DNA of 64,000 bases from positions 367,944 to 431,943 of the forward strand of contig NZ_KZ857175.1 in the NCBI RefSeq assembly GCF_003350925.1, in the 5' to 3' direction. The DNA comes from Dyella tabacisoli (GTDB lineage: Bacteria > Pseudomonadota > Gammaproteobacteria > Xanthomonadales > Rhodanobacteraceae). Below are positions 50,935-62,594 of this stretch, piece after piece. Below the pieces are notes generated by a model that made no database searches, was not told where the DNA came from, and saw only the letters and a list, made by a program, of their open reading frames with translations. Position numbers and translations under genes: made by a program. Positions within the stretch are counted from its first letter, which is position 1; the number at the start of each line of letters is the position of its first letter.

Positions 50935-51004
50935 CAAAGCGTCTAAGATGCCGCTCCGGGTCACCATTTTTTCCAATCACCTCAATCCATTGCTGGAGCT
51001 AATC

Positions 51005-51298
51005 ATGAGCAAACTGCGTCCGTTGCACGATCGCGTCATCGTCAAGCGCCTGGAAGAGGAGCGTGTCTCCGCCGGCGGTATCGTTATCCCGGACAGCGCC
51101 ACCGAGAAGCCGACTCGCGGCAAGGTCATCGCAGCGGGCAATGGCCTGATTCTGGCTGGTGGCACCCTCCGTCCGATGGGCGTGAAGGAAGGCGACACCG
51201 TGCTGTTCGGCAAATACGCCGGCCAGGAAATCAAGATCGACGGCGAAGAGCTGGTCTTCCTGAAAGAAGACGACATCGTCGCGATCATCGAAGGCTGA
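51005..51298 (+). CDS. groES: Co-chaperonin GroES
   Basis: This 97-residue protein is a standard Gro[47 protein letters not shown], mobile loop included, and a [15 protein letters not shown] end. GGAG lies 7 bases upstream of the ATG at 51005. It forms the heptameric lid on GroEL. groEL follows after 132 bp. Confidence 0.98.
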   Translation: MSKLRPLHDRVIVKRLEEERVSAGGIVIPDSATEKPTRGKVIAAGNGLILAGGTLRPMGVKEGDTVLFGKYAGQEIKIDGEELVFLKEDDIVAIIEG

Positions 51299-51349
51299 GT
51301 AGCCGGGCGCTCGTAGTGGGGCAACGGGAGTCGACGTCGCGTGATGTAA

Positions 51350-53077
<1,728 letters not shown>

Positions 53078-53104
53078 GTCCCGCTTTCCAGATTGCACTT
53101 CGAG

Positions 53105-53135
53105 AAAGCCCCGCCTTGTGCGGGGTTTTCTTTTT
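53105..53135 (+). terminator. Rho-independent terminator of groESL
   Basis: CCCCGC-CTTGT-GCGGGG followed by TTTTCTTTTT. It lies 28 bp after the groEL stop. Confidence 0.93.
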
Positions 53136-53184
53136 GCGTGCATCGGCCGTTGTTGCACCGATAGCCTTAGCGATGTTTCCCATG

Positions 53185-53216
53185 AAAAAACCCCGGGAGT
53201 CGCCTCCCGGGGTTTT
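53185..53216. terminator. Bidirectional terminator between groEL and the Ala/Lys-rich gene
   Basis: AAAAAA-CCCCGGGAG-TCGC-CTCCCGGGG-TTTT: a 9-bp stem with an A-run on one side and a T-run on the other. It can end transcription of the minus-strand gene that stops at 53253 and back up the groESL terminator. Confidence 0.9.
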
Positions 53217-53252
53217 GGCTTACAGCGTGATGCTGAAGCGTGTCGCTAGAGC

Positions 53253-53540
53253 TTAGTTGCCGGCAGCCGGTGCTTCGGCAGCGGCGGCATCGGTAGCGGC
53301 TGCTTTCTTGGCCTTGTGACCTTTGGCTTTGTGGGCCTTGGCCTTGTGAGCCGGCTTGGCAGCAGCGTCGCTTGCCGGGGCAGCAGCATCGGCGGACTTC
53401 ATCGCGTCCTGCGCGGCCGGTGCAGCAGCGGGAGCTGCGGCGGCTGCCGGAGCGGCTGCCGGAGCGGTGCTCTGCGCAAAGGCCGGAACGGTCAGGATGG
53501 AAGCGGCGACGACGAAAGCGGCAAGCATGGTCTTACGCAT
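53253..53540 (-). CDS. Small exported Ala/Pro/Lys-rich protein
   Basis: This 95-residue protein has a signal peptide (MRKTMLAAFVVAASILTVPAFAQS). The mature chain is almost all Ala, Pro, Lys and Asp, with an AAPAAAPAAA-type region and then HKAKAHKAKGHKAKK, a histone H1-like basic repeat. It is probably disordered and positively charged. It resembles small periplasmic or outer-surface Ala-rich proteins of this lineage with no known role. It is monocistronic, with a terminator at 53185. Confidence 0.8.
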   Translation of the reverse strand: MRKTMLAAFVVAASILTVPAFAQSTAPAAAPAAAAAPAAAPAAQDAMKSADAAAPASDAAAKPAHKAKAHKAKGHKAKKAAATDAAAAEAPAAGN

Positions 53541-53862
53541 GGGACAAACTCCAGAGTGTGGATGCCAGGACATCGGTGCCCGTGGCTGGGGTGAAAGTTA
53601 GAGGTCGAGTGCCTGCTGTTTGCTGAACAAAACCGGCCTGATACAAATTTCTTTAACGGATAGACAGCTCACTGAATCGAGGCTTGTCGATAAAGTAAAA
53701 CGGATGTTGGAGCCCTTGATTCTTGATCGAATCACAACGCATCGCCATGACATCTAGATGACCACCTAGATGATGGCGCTAAATGATCGGTTGCGGAGGC
53801 TCAACAGTGGGTGATGGCCGTCACGGCAGCGTGGCTGGACGCACTACGGGAGCGCGCCGGAA
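53541..53862. other. Intergenic region between the Ala/Lys-rich gene and the LTA-synthase-like gene
   Basis: No gene seen in this 322 bp. It contains CATCTAGATG (53751-53760) and its near copy CACCTAGATG (53763-53772), and TGATTC-TTGATC-GAATCA, a short inverted repeat near 53718-53735. These could be regulator sites for the minus-strand Ala/Lys-rich gene. Confidence 0.5.
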
Positions 53863-55797
53863 CTATTGATGTACGCCAGCGGCGGCGGCAGCGCCTGGAT
53901 GTGGGTCATGGTTGGCTATGCCGCTTTCGCGCGGCAATGGCTCGGCCTTGGGCAGTAGCGGATCGAGCCTGCCTTTCAGGCGCAGCAGGGCGACGTTGGC
54001 CATGGCGTTGTCGAGATGCCGCTCGGGGCTGTCCTGCGTTTGCGGCGATGCGCCCGGCGCATGGGTCAGCCCGGCCAGTTGTGGGGCCAGCACCTGGGTC
54101 AGTGCGAAATAAGCGTCGTCGTGGATGCCGGCGTGTTCGAGTAGCTTGCCGGGCAACATCCATGAGGCCAGGTCGGTGTGCTCAGGCTGGCGTGGATTGC
54201 GCGGATCGACCAGCAGCCAGGTGCCGGCCTGGCTGAGCATGTCTTTGCCATCGACAAAGCCCGCCGTGCTGTAGACGCCGGCCAGCGCGGGCAGGTGGTC
54301 TCCGTAGAACAGCAACAAGGTCGGCCGCTCGCGTTTGGCCAGTTGATCGGCCAGGCGGCCGAGTTCCTGATCGGCGTGACCTATGTGATAGAGGTAGTTC
54401 TGCAGTTCGAGTTTGTCTTTGCCGACGACGCCCGGCGGGACAGGGATGGCGTCGCGTTCGGCGCTGTCGATGCCGGGGCTGGTGTCGTAAGGGCCATGCG
54501 CTTCGATACTGATCGCAAAAAGAAACTGCGGCGGGCCGGCATTTTTCAACTGCGCCAGTATTTCGTTGGTCATCGCGTGATCGGACATGTACTGCCCGTC
54601 CTTCGCCGCATCGCGAGGAAATGCCGATTGCGAGATGAAGTGATCGAAGCCAATCGCCTTGAACGCCGTGTGGCGGTTCCAGAATGAGGGATCGTTGCCG
54701 TGCAGCGCGGTGGTTTCATAACCGTGCGCGCGCAACGTGCGCACCATGCCGGGCACCACCTTGGTATTCATTTGCAGATACGGAAACTGCAGATCGTCGA
54801 AGTAACGCAGCGACAAACCGGTAAGCACCTCGAACTCGGTGCGGATCGTGCCGCCGCCAAAAGTAGGCACATGAAGCGGGCCACTGCTGCCGGCTGCCGC
54901 CAGCCGCCGCACGTTGGGCAAGAAATCGCTGTGTTCGTAGCCCTTGAGAATGCGCGGGTCGAACAATGACTCGCTTTGTATCACCACGATGTCCGGCAGC
55001 TCGCTGGCGGCTTCCGGGCTGATCGCCATGTACTGGCGCAGGGCTTGATCGGTCTGGCTGAGCAAGGCTATCGCCGCTTGCGGGTCGGCCTTCTTGCGCT
55101 GATGGCCGTAGTGCAGATGGAACATCAACAGCGAACTGACCAGGCCCGAGTGCTCGGCGGTGCCCGCGGCCGACCATGGCTCCATCCATAGCTGCTTGCC
55201 GTTGTACATATGTGCCCAGCCCGGCGTGCCGGCCAGCAAGCTACCCAGGGCCATGGCGAGCGTGCCGCCAGCGAGCAGTCGCTTGCCATGGGTGCGGCGT
55301 GCGAACAGCACCGGTTCGTAGCGCCAGGCCACAATCACCAAGGCGATGCCGCCAAGCAAGACCAGATAAGGCCATGGGCTACTCGGCAAGTAGCCACTGA
55401 GTAATTGCAGGCCACCTTTGCGCAACTGGCCGACCATGCGGAAATCGGCCGGCATCAACGGCGTGCTGAGATTGTTCACCTTCAGCGTATTGATGCCGTA
55501 CAGCAGGCCCTGCAGTAGAAAGGCCACGCCGAACGACCACAGCAGACGCCGGCTCATCACTAGCAGCACCGCCGTCAGCAACAGGCCGGGCAGCGCGTTG
55601 GCGAGCAGGTAGTGCGGTTGCTCGAACAGGCGCGCGGGCGCCACTCCATTACCGCCATCGAGCCCGCCGGTCAGCAGCACAAAGGCAATCGCCAGCAACA
55701 GCGGCAAGCCGATATGGGTCATCAGCAAGCGTTGGTGGCGCTTGCACCAGGCCAGGGCTGATTGGATGAGGGCTGGTTTACTAAGCGTTGGGGGCAT
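53863..55797 (-). CDS. LTA synthase family phosphoglycerol transferase (sulfatase fold)
   Basis: This 644-residue protein has about five N-terminal helices (residues about 27-195) and a periplasmic sulfatase-type domain. Landmarks are PDIVVIQSESLFDPRI, the nucleophile region PTFGGGTIRTEFEVLTGLS, RAHGYETTALHGNDPSFWNRH, and TLLLFYGDHLPAL. The family includes LtaS, OpgB and related enzymes that move phosphoglycerol or phosphoethanolamine onto glycans. In a Gram-negative an OpgB-like role on osmoregulated periplasmic glucan is plausible but not shown. It is transcribed away from glnE. Confidence 0.9.
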   Translation of the reverse strand: MPPTLSKPALIQSALAWCKRHQRLLMTHIGLPLLLAIAFVLLTGGLDGGNGVAPARLFEQPHYLLANALPGLLLTAVLLVMSRRLLWSFGVAFLLQGLLYGINTLKVNNLSTPLMPADFRMVGQLRKGGLQLLSGYLPSSPWPYLVLLGGIALVIVAWRYEPVLFARRTHGKRLLAGGTLAMALGSLLAGTPGWAHMYNGKQLWMEPWSAAGTAEHSGLVSSLLMFHLHYGHQRKKADPQAAIALLSQTDQALRQYMAISPEAASELPDIVVIQSESLFDPRILKGYEHSDFLPNVRRLAAAGSSGPLHVPTFGGGTIRTEFEVLTGLSLRYFDDLQFPYLQMNTKVVPGMVRTLRAHGYETTALHGNDPSFWNRHTAFKAIGFDHFISQSAFPRDAAKDGQYMSDHAMTNEILAQLKNAGPPQFLFAISIEAHGPYDTSPGIDSAERDAIPVPPGVVGKDKLELQNYLYHIGHADQELGRLADQLAKRERPTLLLFYGDHLPALAGVYSTAGFVDGKDMLSQAGTWLLVDPRNPRQPEHTDLASWMLPGKLLEHAGIHDDAYFALTQVLAPQLAGLTHAPGASPQTQDSPERHLDNAMANVALLRLKGRLDPLLPKAEPLPRESGIANHDPHPGAAAAAGVHQ

Positions 55798-55969
55798 GGC
55801 AGTTCTTGGGGGAGGGTGCTGTCATGGTTTGAACATCGAAATGTAATCAACCGGACATGAACGAAATGTTCGGGGTCGATGTTTACGAACAGGTTGTAGA
55901 TCGAACGCGGAGTGGCGAGCGCCGTGCACCACGCGCATCGTCTGCGCTCCATACGGTTACCTGGCAGTC

Positions 55970-58840
55970 ATGAACGGCTATCTGCGGCACAATGCAGCGA
56001 TGCCTCTACTTGCCGAATCCCCTGCGCTGCGTGCGCTGATCGACGATCGCTATGCTGAACTGGTTGCCCGCTGCCGCGCTGTCGGTGTGCCGCTGCATGA
56101 CGATGCCGGTGTCGCCGAGCGAATCCGCCGCACGATCCTGGCCAGCGACTTCGCGTTCGATACCTGGTTGCGTCAGCCGCAATTACTTGCCCCGCAAGGA
56201 CTAGAGCGCCTGCGCTCAGGCAATGACGCCGGCACACGCATCGAGGCCGTGAGGCTGGTCGCGGACGAAACCGAGAGTCTGGCCTTACTGCGGCGCTTTC
56301 GCCATGCCGAGGCGCTGCGTCTGGTTTTTCGCGACGTCAATGGGCTGGACCAATTGTCCGAGACGCTGGCGGCCACCAGCACGCTGTACGAAGCGCTGCT
56401 GGGCGCGGCGCTGGGTTGGTCCGAGCAGGCATTGGCGGCACGCTATGGTCATAGTCGCGATCACGATGGCGCATTGCAGCGCATGGTGGTGGTCGGCTTC
56501 GGCAAGCTCGGCGGCAGCGAGCTGAATTTCTCATCTGATATCGATCTGGTACTGGCGTATCCGCAAGGCGGGCAGAGCGATGGTTCGCGCTCGCTCGACA
56601 ACAGCGAATACTTCGTGCGCTTAGGCCGCCAATTGGTGCGCCTGCTCAATGAGCCCACCTCAGACGGCATTTGTGCGCGGGTCGATTTGCGCCTGCGCCC
56701 GTTTGGTAATGCCGGGCGCTTGGCGCTGCCGTTTCCGGCGATGGAGCAGTACTACCAGAGCGAGGGGCGCGATTGGGAGCGTTATGCCTGGATCAAGGCG
56801 CGCCCGGTCGCCGGCGATCGCCACGCCGGCAAGCAGTTGCAAGAGCTGTTGCGTCCGTTCGTCTATCGCAAGTATCTCGATTACACCGCCTTCGCCGGTC
56901 TGCGCGAAATGAAGTCGCTGATCGACGCGGAAGTCGCGCGCAAGGATTTGGCCGATAACCTCAAATTAGGTCCCGGCGGTATCCGCGAGATCGAGTTCGT
57001 CGTGCAGTTGACGCAACTGATTCGCGGTGGACGCGAACCCAGCCTGCGCGTGCGCGGCCTGTTGCCTGCCTTGACCGCCTGCGAAGCACGCGGACACATC
57101 GGCGCGGCGCGCGCCAAGGCATTGCGTGAAGCCTATGTGGTCTTGCGCCGGGTCGAGAATCGCGTGCAGATGCTGCGCGATGCGCAAACCCATGATATTC
57201 CCGATGACGCCTTGAGTCGCGAGCGCATCGCGTTGGGGTTGGGACATGCGAGCTGGTCGGAGCTGGCGGAGGTATTGAGTCACCATCGGGCCATCGTCAG
57301 TGAGGAATTTGCCGCTGTCTTGATGCCGCAAGGTGGGCGCACCGCCAGCGTGCCGGTGGCCGATGCCGTGTTATGGCAAGAGGTTTGCGCCGGTACCAGC
57401 CATGCCGCGGCCTTTGAGGCTTCCGGTTTTGCGCCGGGCGCGGAGGTAGCCGAAGCACTGATGAAGTTGCCGCAGGCCGCGGCAGTGCGGGCGATGTCGG
57501 CGCAATCGCGTGAGCGATTGGATCGTTTGATGCCGCAGCTATTTATTGCCGCACGCGAAAGCACGGCACCCGTGCCTTGTTTGTTGCGGCTGTGCCGACT
57601 GGTGCTGGCGGTGGCGCGACGTTCGTCGTATCTGGCCTTGCTGGAAGAGCAGCCATCCGCGCGAAAACGGCTGGCTGGGCTGTTCGCCGGGAGTGCCTTT
57701 CTGGCCGAACGAGTGATTGCGCAGCCGCTCTTGCTCGACGATGTGCTCGATCCGCGTATCGATCAGTTGCCGCTCAAGCGCGCGGACATCAGCGCAGAGA
57801 TCACGCGCGTGCTGGCCACCCTGGACGAGCGTGAGGCCGAGGCCGAGCTGGAGCGCATCAATGAGTTCAAGGCAAGTATTGCGTTTCGATTGGGCCTGGC
57901 TTTCAACGACGGCCGTGCCGATGCCGTTGCGACGGCACGCCGGCTGGCTGCGCTGGCCGAATCGGTGGTGCTGGCGGTGATGGCTTTGGCCGAGCGCGAA
58001 CTGATCGCCCAGCATGGGCGTCTGCCGGAGGGCTCCGGTTTCGCCGTGCTCGGCTACGGCAGTCTCGGCGGCGAGGAACTGGGCTTCGCCTCGGATCTGG
58101 ATCTGGTGTTTGTCTATGACGGCAAGCATGCTCATGCGATGAGCGACGGCGTCCGTCCGCTGGAAGGCGCGCGCTGGTACCAGCGACTGGTGCAGCGCGT
58201 GGTGAACTGGCTGACCGTGCTGACTCGTGCCGGCCGTTTGTATGAGGTGGATACGCGCCTGCGGCCTGACGGCTCCAAAGGCTTGCTGGTGGGGAGTCTG
58301 GACGCCTTTACCGCTTATCAGAAAAGCCGCGCGTGGACATGGGAGCACCAAGCGCTGTTGCGTGCGCGGCCGGTGGCCGGCGATGCGGCATTGACCGCCG
58401 AATTGGCCGAGGTGCGTCGGCAGGTGCTCGCCGTACCACGCGATCGCACCGCCGTACTGCAAGAGGTCAGTAGCATGCGCCAGCGTTGGCGCGCCGAGCG
58501 CGATCGTTCCGATGCCAGGCAATTCGATCTCAAGCAGGGGCATGGCGGTTTGCTCGATATTGAATTCGCCCTGCAAGGGTTGGTGTTGACCTACGCGAAT
58601 GAATACCCCGCCTTGCTCGCGATTACCGCCAACGCGGCCTTGATCGATGCGTGCCGTGAGGCGGGTTTGCTTGATGCGGGTCAGGCCGCGGTATTCACGA
58701 CGGCACATGCCGAACTATTGCGGCGTGCGCTGGCTTGTACGCTCGATCTGCGTTCGCGGATTGCGCCGCGTGACAGTGAGCTTGAGCAGATAAGCGCGGC
58801 GGTGCGAGAGGTTACCGGGGCGTTGGGGTTGGCTTTTTAG
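55970..58840 (+). CDS. glnE: Glutamine synthetase adenylyltransferase/deadenylase
   Basis: This 956-residue protein adenylylates and deadenylylates GlnA in response to PII. It has two nucleotidyltransferase domains, each with its signature: VVVGFGKLGGSELNFSSDIDLVLAY in the N-terminal half and FAVLGYGSLGGEELGFASDLDLVFVY in the C-terminal half, and the regulatory helical region between. KARPVAGDR and LLRARPVAGD recur in both. The ATG at 55970 or 56000 may be used. The gene diverges from the LTA-synthase-like gene across 172 bp. Confidence 0.98.
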   Translation: MNGYLRHNAAMPLLAESPALRALIDDRYAELVARCRAVGVPLHDDAGVAERIRRTILASDFAFDTWLRQPQLLAPQGLERLRSGNDAGTRIEAVRLVADETESLALLRRFRHAEALRLVFRDVNGLDQLSETLAATSTLYEALLGAALGWSEQALAARYGHSRDHDGALQRMVVVGFGKLGGSELNFSSDIDLVLAYPQGGQSDGSRSLDNSEYFVRLGRQLVRLLNEPTSDGICARVDLRLRPFGNAGRLALPFPAMEQYYQSEGRDWERYAWIKARPVAGDRHAGKQLQELLRPFVYRKYLDYTAFAGLREMKSLIDAEVARKDLADNLKLGPGGIREIEFVVQLTQLIRGGREPSLRVRGLLPALTACEARGHIGAARAKALREAYVVLRRVENRVQMLRDAQTHDIPDDALSRERIALGLGHASWSELAEVLSHHRAIVSEEFAAVLMPQGGRTASVPVADAVLWQEVCAGTSHAAAFEASGFAPGAEVAEALMKLPQAAAVRAMSAQSRERLDRLMPQLFIAARESTAPVPCLLRLCRLVLAVARRSSYLALLEEQPSARKRLAGLFAGSAFLAERVIAQPLLLDDVLDPRIDQLPLKRADISAEITRVLATLDEREAEAELERINEFKASIAFRLGLAFNDGRADAVATARRLAALAESVVLAVMALAERELIAQHGRLPEGSGFAVLGYGSLGGEELGFASDLDLVFVYDGKHAHAMSDGVRPLEGARWYQRLVQRVVNWLTVLTRAGRLYEVDTRLRPDGSKGLLVGSLDAFTAYQKSRAWTWEHQALLRARPVAGDAALTAELAEVRRQVLAVPRDRTAVLQEVSSMRQRWRAERDRSDARQFDLKQGHGGLLDIEFALQGLVLTYANEYPALLAITANAALIDACREAGLLDAGQAAVFTTAHAELLRRALACTLDLRSRIAPRDSELEQISAAVREVTGALGLAF

Positions 58841-58859
58841 CTTTTGTACTGCTGCAAGG

Positions 58860-58950
58860 CTTCACCCCCTCCCAACCTCCCCCTGCAAGCAGGGGGAGGA
58901 GCCATTAGCCCCCTCCCCTGCTTGCAGGGGAGGGCTGGGGAGGGGTGAAG
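58860..58950. repeat. Long inverted repeat between convergent genes glnE and polY
   Basis: CTTCACCCC..CCCTGCAAGCAGGGG on the left (58860-58901) is mirrored by its reverse complement on the right (58908-58950), and each arm contains its own CCCCTG-CAAG-CAGGGG hairpin. A related sequence lies near 15936-16004. It sits 20 bp after glnE and 25 bp before the convergent polymerase stop, so it can serve as a double terminator. Confidence 0.85.
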
Positions 58951-58975
58951 TTTTGCGGCAAGGCCAAAAAAAACC

Positions 58976-60355
58976 TCACCCCTTCTTATCAAACCCTTTC
59001 CGTTCCTGTGCCTCGCGCCGATGCGCGCCTTCAGCCAGCACCTTGGCTCGATTAAGCGATTGCAGCCACAGTGCATGGTGCTGGGCGTCGTTCTCGCGTT
59101 GCTCGTTTTCGCTGGCGTTATCGGGAATGCGGTTGAACGGGATACGCATGGGCGCGGCATCGTGATCGAGCGCGGTTTGCATACTGCCGAAGTAGACCTT
59201 GTTGTAGCCGAACTTGGCGTTGATGCGATCCACTACCGCATCGACTTTGCGCGTCTCATCCGCGGGCGCGAACAGCGAGCCACTGCTTTGTGTGCGTTCG
59301 ATCAGCCGATGCAGGGTAACGCTCACGGCTAGCGGAGTGCCTCGTATTGGGCCGGGCAAGAGGCGCCCTTGACGGCGGCCGCTGTCAATCATGCGGCTTA
59401 GCATACGCAACAGTTCGCGGCTGTCGTCCGTGGGGTCGAAATTGAGGTCGCCCTCCCAGCGTTGGTCATGGCCGATAAAGCGGATACGCACGGCCAATGC
59501 ACCACTGAGCATGTCAAAGCGGCGCAGTCGCATCGCCGCTTTCACCAGTAATTTCTTCAGCACCGCGCGGGCGCCGACCGGAGTGCGCAACTCCGGCCCC
59601 AGCACGTGCGAATGGCCGAGCGAGCCGCGCGAGGTTTCGGCCAAAGGTAGCCAGGTGCCGCGCAGTAAGCCCCACATGCGCTCCCCTTCGATGCCGCCCC
59701 AGGCATGTCGCAGTAGGTGTTTTCCGGCGGCGGTGAGTTGCGCCACGGTGGTAATGCCGTCGTCGTGCAGGCGCCGCTCCATCGATGGGCCGATGCCGCA
59801 CAGGTCGCGCAGCTCCAGCGTGTGCAGCATGTGCGGCAAGTCGGTCTGCTCGATCACGGTGAGGCCATCGGGTTTGCGCATGTCCGAGGCGGTCTTGGCG
59901 AGAAAATCGTTCGGTGCGATACCGATCGAACAACGAATGGCATCGCCCGGCGCGATCTTGGCAATCTCTTTTTTCACCTGTTGCGCGACCTGTACGGCGA
60001 CCTCGCGCTGCCGCTGCCGGCCGACCAGCTCGCAAGCCATTTCGTCGATTGAGCCGACCCTGGCGATGGGTATGGCCCGGTCAATCGCCTCGCATAGCGT
60101 GTTGTGCCAGGCCACGTAGCGCTCCGGCCGCGCCAATCGGATCACGATGTCGGGACACTGTCGTTTCGCCTCACGTACCAAGGTGCCCGTGCCGACGCCG
60201 AATGCTTTCGCTTCATAGCTGGCGGCGATCAGGCAGGTGCTGTCGGTATCCACCGGCACCACGCCGACGGGGCGTCCGCGCAGTGCCGGCTCCTCGTGCT
60301 GCTCGACCGAGGCGAAGTAGCTGTTGAAGTCGATGAACAGGCTACGCAGAGTCAT
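58976..60355 (-). CDS. Y-family DNA polymerase (DinB/UmuC-like)
   Basis: This 459-residue protein has the catalytic FIDFNSYFASVEQ (first Asp) and VGSIDEMACEL (SIDE-type Asp/Glu) motifs of error-prone Y-family polymerases, plus the steric-gate region and GIGPSMERRLHDDGITTVAQL helix-hairpin-helix. The C-terminal little-finger region is RRFDMLSGALAVRIRFIGHDQRW. ImuB lacks the SIDE acids, so this is a catalytically complete DinB/UmuC-like enzyme for translesion synthesis. No LexA box was identified upstream. Confidence 0.88.
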   Translation of the reverse strand: MTLRSLFIDFNSYFASVEQHEEPALRGRPVGVVPVDTDSTCLIAASYEAKAFGVGTGTLVREAKRQCPDIVIRLARPERYVAWHNTLCEAIDRAIPIARVGSIDEMACELVGRQRQREVAVQVAQQVKKEIAKIAPGDAIRCSIGIAPNDFLAKTASDMRKPDGLTVIEQTDLPHMLHTLELRDLCGIGPSMERRLHDDGITTVAQLTAAGKHLLRHAWGGIEGERMWGLLRGTWLPLAETSRGSLGHSHVLGPELRTPVGARAVLKKLLVKAAMRLRRFDMLSGALAVRIRFIGHDQRWEGDLNFDPTDDSRELLRMLSRMIDSGRRQGRLLPGPIRGTPLAVSVTLHRLIERTQSSGSLFAPADETRKVDAVVDRINAKFGYNKVYFGSMQTALDHDAAPMRIPFNRIPDNASENEQRENDAQHHALWLQSLNRAKVLAEGAHRREAQERKGFDKKG

Positions 60356-60434
60356 ATGGGGTCAGGCTTGAATGGCCGGCCGGTATAGCTTGCGCTTGTC
60401 TCGTGGCCCGCGACAGTGGTGGCGTGCGCGTCTC

Positions 60435-60845
60435 TTACGACATCAAACTCGTGGCCACTCCAAAACCGATCGCCATGATCGCCGCCACCGCCATGCAGGC
60501 GCTGGTCGGTCGAATGCGGCGTGCGTCGACGCGTGGAATCAGCCGCCACAGCAGTGCCACACCTACCAGCATGTCGATCACCAATGCGCCGCGCAGCAAA
60601 CCGGAGGCGAGTAGTGGCGCAAAGGGTGGCTTTATATGGCCCTCGTGCATGGCGACACCGGCGATCAGCAGCATGCCGAACAAATTCCATAGCAGGCAGG
60701 CGAGGTAGGTGCGGTTGAACACCACCGCGCAGCGCTCGCTCCAGCGCAGCACGATCCAGGCGACCAGCGCGATGAAAAGTGCGCCGATGCTGCTGTAGAG
60801 CACCCACCAGAGCAGGCTGCTTATGACGGTGAGGGCAGTGGTCAT
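60435..60845 (-). CDS. Hypothetical four-helix membrane protein
   Basis: This 136-residue protein has four hydrophobic helices (for example LLWWVLYSSIGALFIALVAWIVL and LACLLWNLFGMLLIAGVAMHEG). It is 7 bp downstream of the Mpo1-like gene on the same strand. No family was recognised. Confidence 0.7.
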   Translation of the reverse strand: MTTALTVISSLLWWVLYSSIGALFIALVAWIVLRWSERCAVVFNRTYLACLLWNLFGMLLIAGVAMHEGHIKPPFAPLLASGLLRGALVIDMLVGVALLWRLIPRVDARRIRPTSACMAVAAIMAIGFGVATSLMS

Positions 60846-60852
60846 GCGATTC

Positions 60853-61341
60853 CTAGACGTTGAAGCGGCGCAGTAGTTTGTCCATCAACCAGGCTGGGCC
60901 GATCAGCAAATAGGCGAGGTCAGTGAGAAAGCTTGGGCGGCGCCCTTCAATGGCATGGCCAATAAACTGACCGACCCAGGCGACCACGAATACAGCCAGT
61001 GCCAGCCAGCGCAGCGATGACGGGCCGATTTGTTGGTAGATCAGCTCGGTCAGTACGGCCATCGCTGCCAATGCGAGCAGCAAGGCGAGGCCGAGTCGAT
61101 GCGAGTGTTTCCAGTACCAGGCGAACGCCAGCACCAGCGCGCCGACCGCGATAAAACCGGGGCGGCCAAGCGTGGCCGGCACCGGTATGGTCCATAGCAG
61201 GGCAATCACGCACCACACAATCAGCGGCACGCAGATCCAATGCAGCAAACGATTGGTCGGGTTTTGATGGTCCTGGCTGTAGCTATCGAGCCACGCTTGC
61301 ATGTCGCGCGGGCTTGCCTGTTTGTCATCGTGTGCGTTCAT
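60853..61341 (-). CDS. Mpo1/DUF962-like membrane protein
   Basis: This 162-residue protein has the DUF962 pattern: YSQDHQNPTNRLLHWICVPLI (first HxxxNxxxH), GAVALVLAFAWYWKHSHRL-type helix, and WVGQFIGHAIEGRRPSFLTDLAYLLIGPAWL (second His). Yeast Mpo1 and bacterial relatives are dioxygenases in fatty-acid metabolism, with iron bound by these histidines. It overlaps the SMR gene by TGATG and lies 7 bp upstream of the hypothetical membrane gene. Confidence 0.88.
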   Translation of the reverse strand: MNAHDDKQASPRDMQAWLDSYSQDHQNPTNRLLHWICVPLIVWCVIALLWTIPVPATLGRPGFIAVGALVLAFAWYWKHSHRLGLALLLALAAMAVLTELIYQQIGPSSLRWLALAVFVVAWVGQFIGHAIEGRRPSFLTDLAYLLIGPAWLMDKLLRRFNV

Positions 61342-61673
61342 CAGTGCGCCCCGCTTTTGGAGAACAAGTTCAACACCAATACGCCGGCAACGATCAGGCT
61401 AATGCCCAAGATCGCCGCCGGATCGAGTTTCTGACGATAAGCGATGACGCCGATCAAGGCGATCAATACAGTGCCTGCGCCGGACCACACCGCATAAGCG
61501 ATGCCGATTGGAATATGCCGCAAAGTAAGGCTGAGGAAATAGAACGCGGTGCCGTAGCCGGCCACCACCACCGCGCTGGGCAGCAGTCGGCTGAAGCCGG
61601 CGGAGGCTTTGAGCGCGCTGGTGCCGATGACTTCGGCGAGGATGGCGATGGCAAGCAGCAGCCAGGCGTTCAT
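61341..61673 (-). CDS. Small multidrug resistance (SMR) family transporter
   Basis: This 110-residue four-helix protein has the key glutamate in [20 protein letters not shown] (Glu-14 position), [21 protein letters not shown], and [19 protein letters not shown] proteins (EmrE/SugE-like) are proton-coupled antiporters of small cations. The WSG(A)GTV segment is the canonical EmrE form rather than SugE. It is the first of three overlapping minus-strand genes. Confidence 0.93.
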   Translation of the reverse strand: MNAWLLLAIAILAEVIGTSALKASAGFSRLLPSAVVVAGYGTAFYFLSLTLRHIPIGIAYAVWSGAGTVLIALIGVIAYRQKLDPAAILGISLIVAGVLVLNLFSKSGAH

Positions 61674-61697
61674 GCGGATACTCGGATAAAAGCGGGT

Positions 61698-62594
61698 TCA
61701 GTCCAGTTTGAGGTCGGCCAGCCGCTGCAGCGCGTCGGCGTACTTGGCGGCCGTGACGCCGATGACCCCGGCCGGTACGTGCGGGCCGGGTGCCTGTTTG
61801 TTCCAGCCCTGGTCTTCCAGATAGTCGCGCACGAACTGCTTGTCGTAGCTGGGGGGGCTGATGCCGACGCGATATTCTTCGGCGGGCCAGAAGCGCGAAG
61901 AGTCCGGGGTCAGCATCTCGTCCATCACATAAAGCTTGCCGTCTTCATCGGTGCCGAATTCGAGCTTGGTGTCGGCAATGATGATGCCGCGTTCGGCGGC
62001 ATAGGCGGCAGCCCACTGGTAGATAGTGAGTGTGGCTACGCGCACCTGTTCGGCGAGGTCCGGCCCGACGGCGGCGATGACCGCATCGAAGCTGACGTTT
62101 TCGTCGTGGTCACCCACGGCGGCCTTGGTCGATGGGGTAAAGATCGGCTCGGCCAACTGCTGGGCTTGTTTCAGGCCGGCCGGCAGCTTGATGCCGCATA
62201 GCGAGCCGCTGGCCTGGTAGTCCTTCCAGCCCGAACCGATCAGATAGCCGCGGGCAATCGCCTCGACCGGTACCGGCTTGAGGCGGCGCGTTACCACCGC
62301 GCGCTTTTCGTATAGGGCGAGATCGGTACCGGGCGGCAAGACCTCCGCCAGCGGTACGTCGAGCAAGTGATTGGGCACCAGGTGGGCGGTCTTGCCGAAC
62401 CAGAAGTTGGAGATCTGCGTGAGCATTTCGCCTTTGCCGGGAATCGGGTCGGGCAGCACCACATCGAAAGCCGACAGGCGATCAGTAGCTACGATCAACA
62501 GGCGGTTGCCGGGCAAGGCATAGACATCGCGTACTTTGCCGCGATGGATCAGGTCCAGGCCGGGCAGGTTCGATTGCAGCAGGGTGGTGGGCAC
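61698..62594 (-). CDS. purC: SAICAR synthetase
   Basis: This 298-residue enzyme joins CAIR and aspartate in purine synthesis. It starts [54 protein letters not shown], with [16 protein letters not shown] and [30 protein letters not shown] following. I choose the GTG at 62594, because AGGAAC lies about 8 bases upstream; the ATG at 62630 has no ribosome-binding site but cannot be excluded. It is separate from purH, 58 kb away in this window. Confidence 0.96.
   Translation of the reverse strand: MPTTLLQSNLPGLDLIHRGKVRDVYALPGNRLLIVATDRLSAFDVVLPDPIPGKGEMLTQISNFWFGKTAHLVPNHLLDVPLAEVLPPGTDLALYEKRAVVTRRLKPVPVEAIARGYLIGSGWKDYQASGSLCGIKLPAGLKQAQQLAEPIFTPSTKAAVGDHDENVSFDAVIAAVGPDLAEQVRVATLTIYQWAAAYAAERGIIIADTKLEFGTDEDGKLYVMDEMLTPDSSRFWPAEEYRVGISPPSYDKQFVRDYLEDQGWNKQAPGPHVPAGVIGVTAAKYADALQRLADLKLD

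Noticed and set aside
57539..58708. A 389-codon frame opposite glnE
   Set aside because: Antisense shadow of glnE's second domain, without family features.
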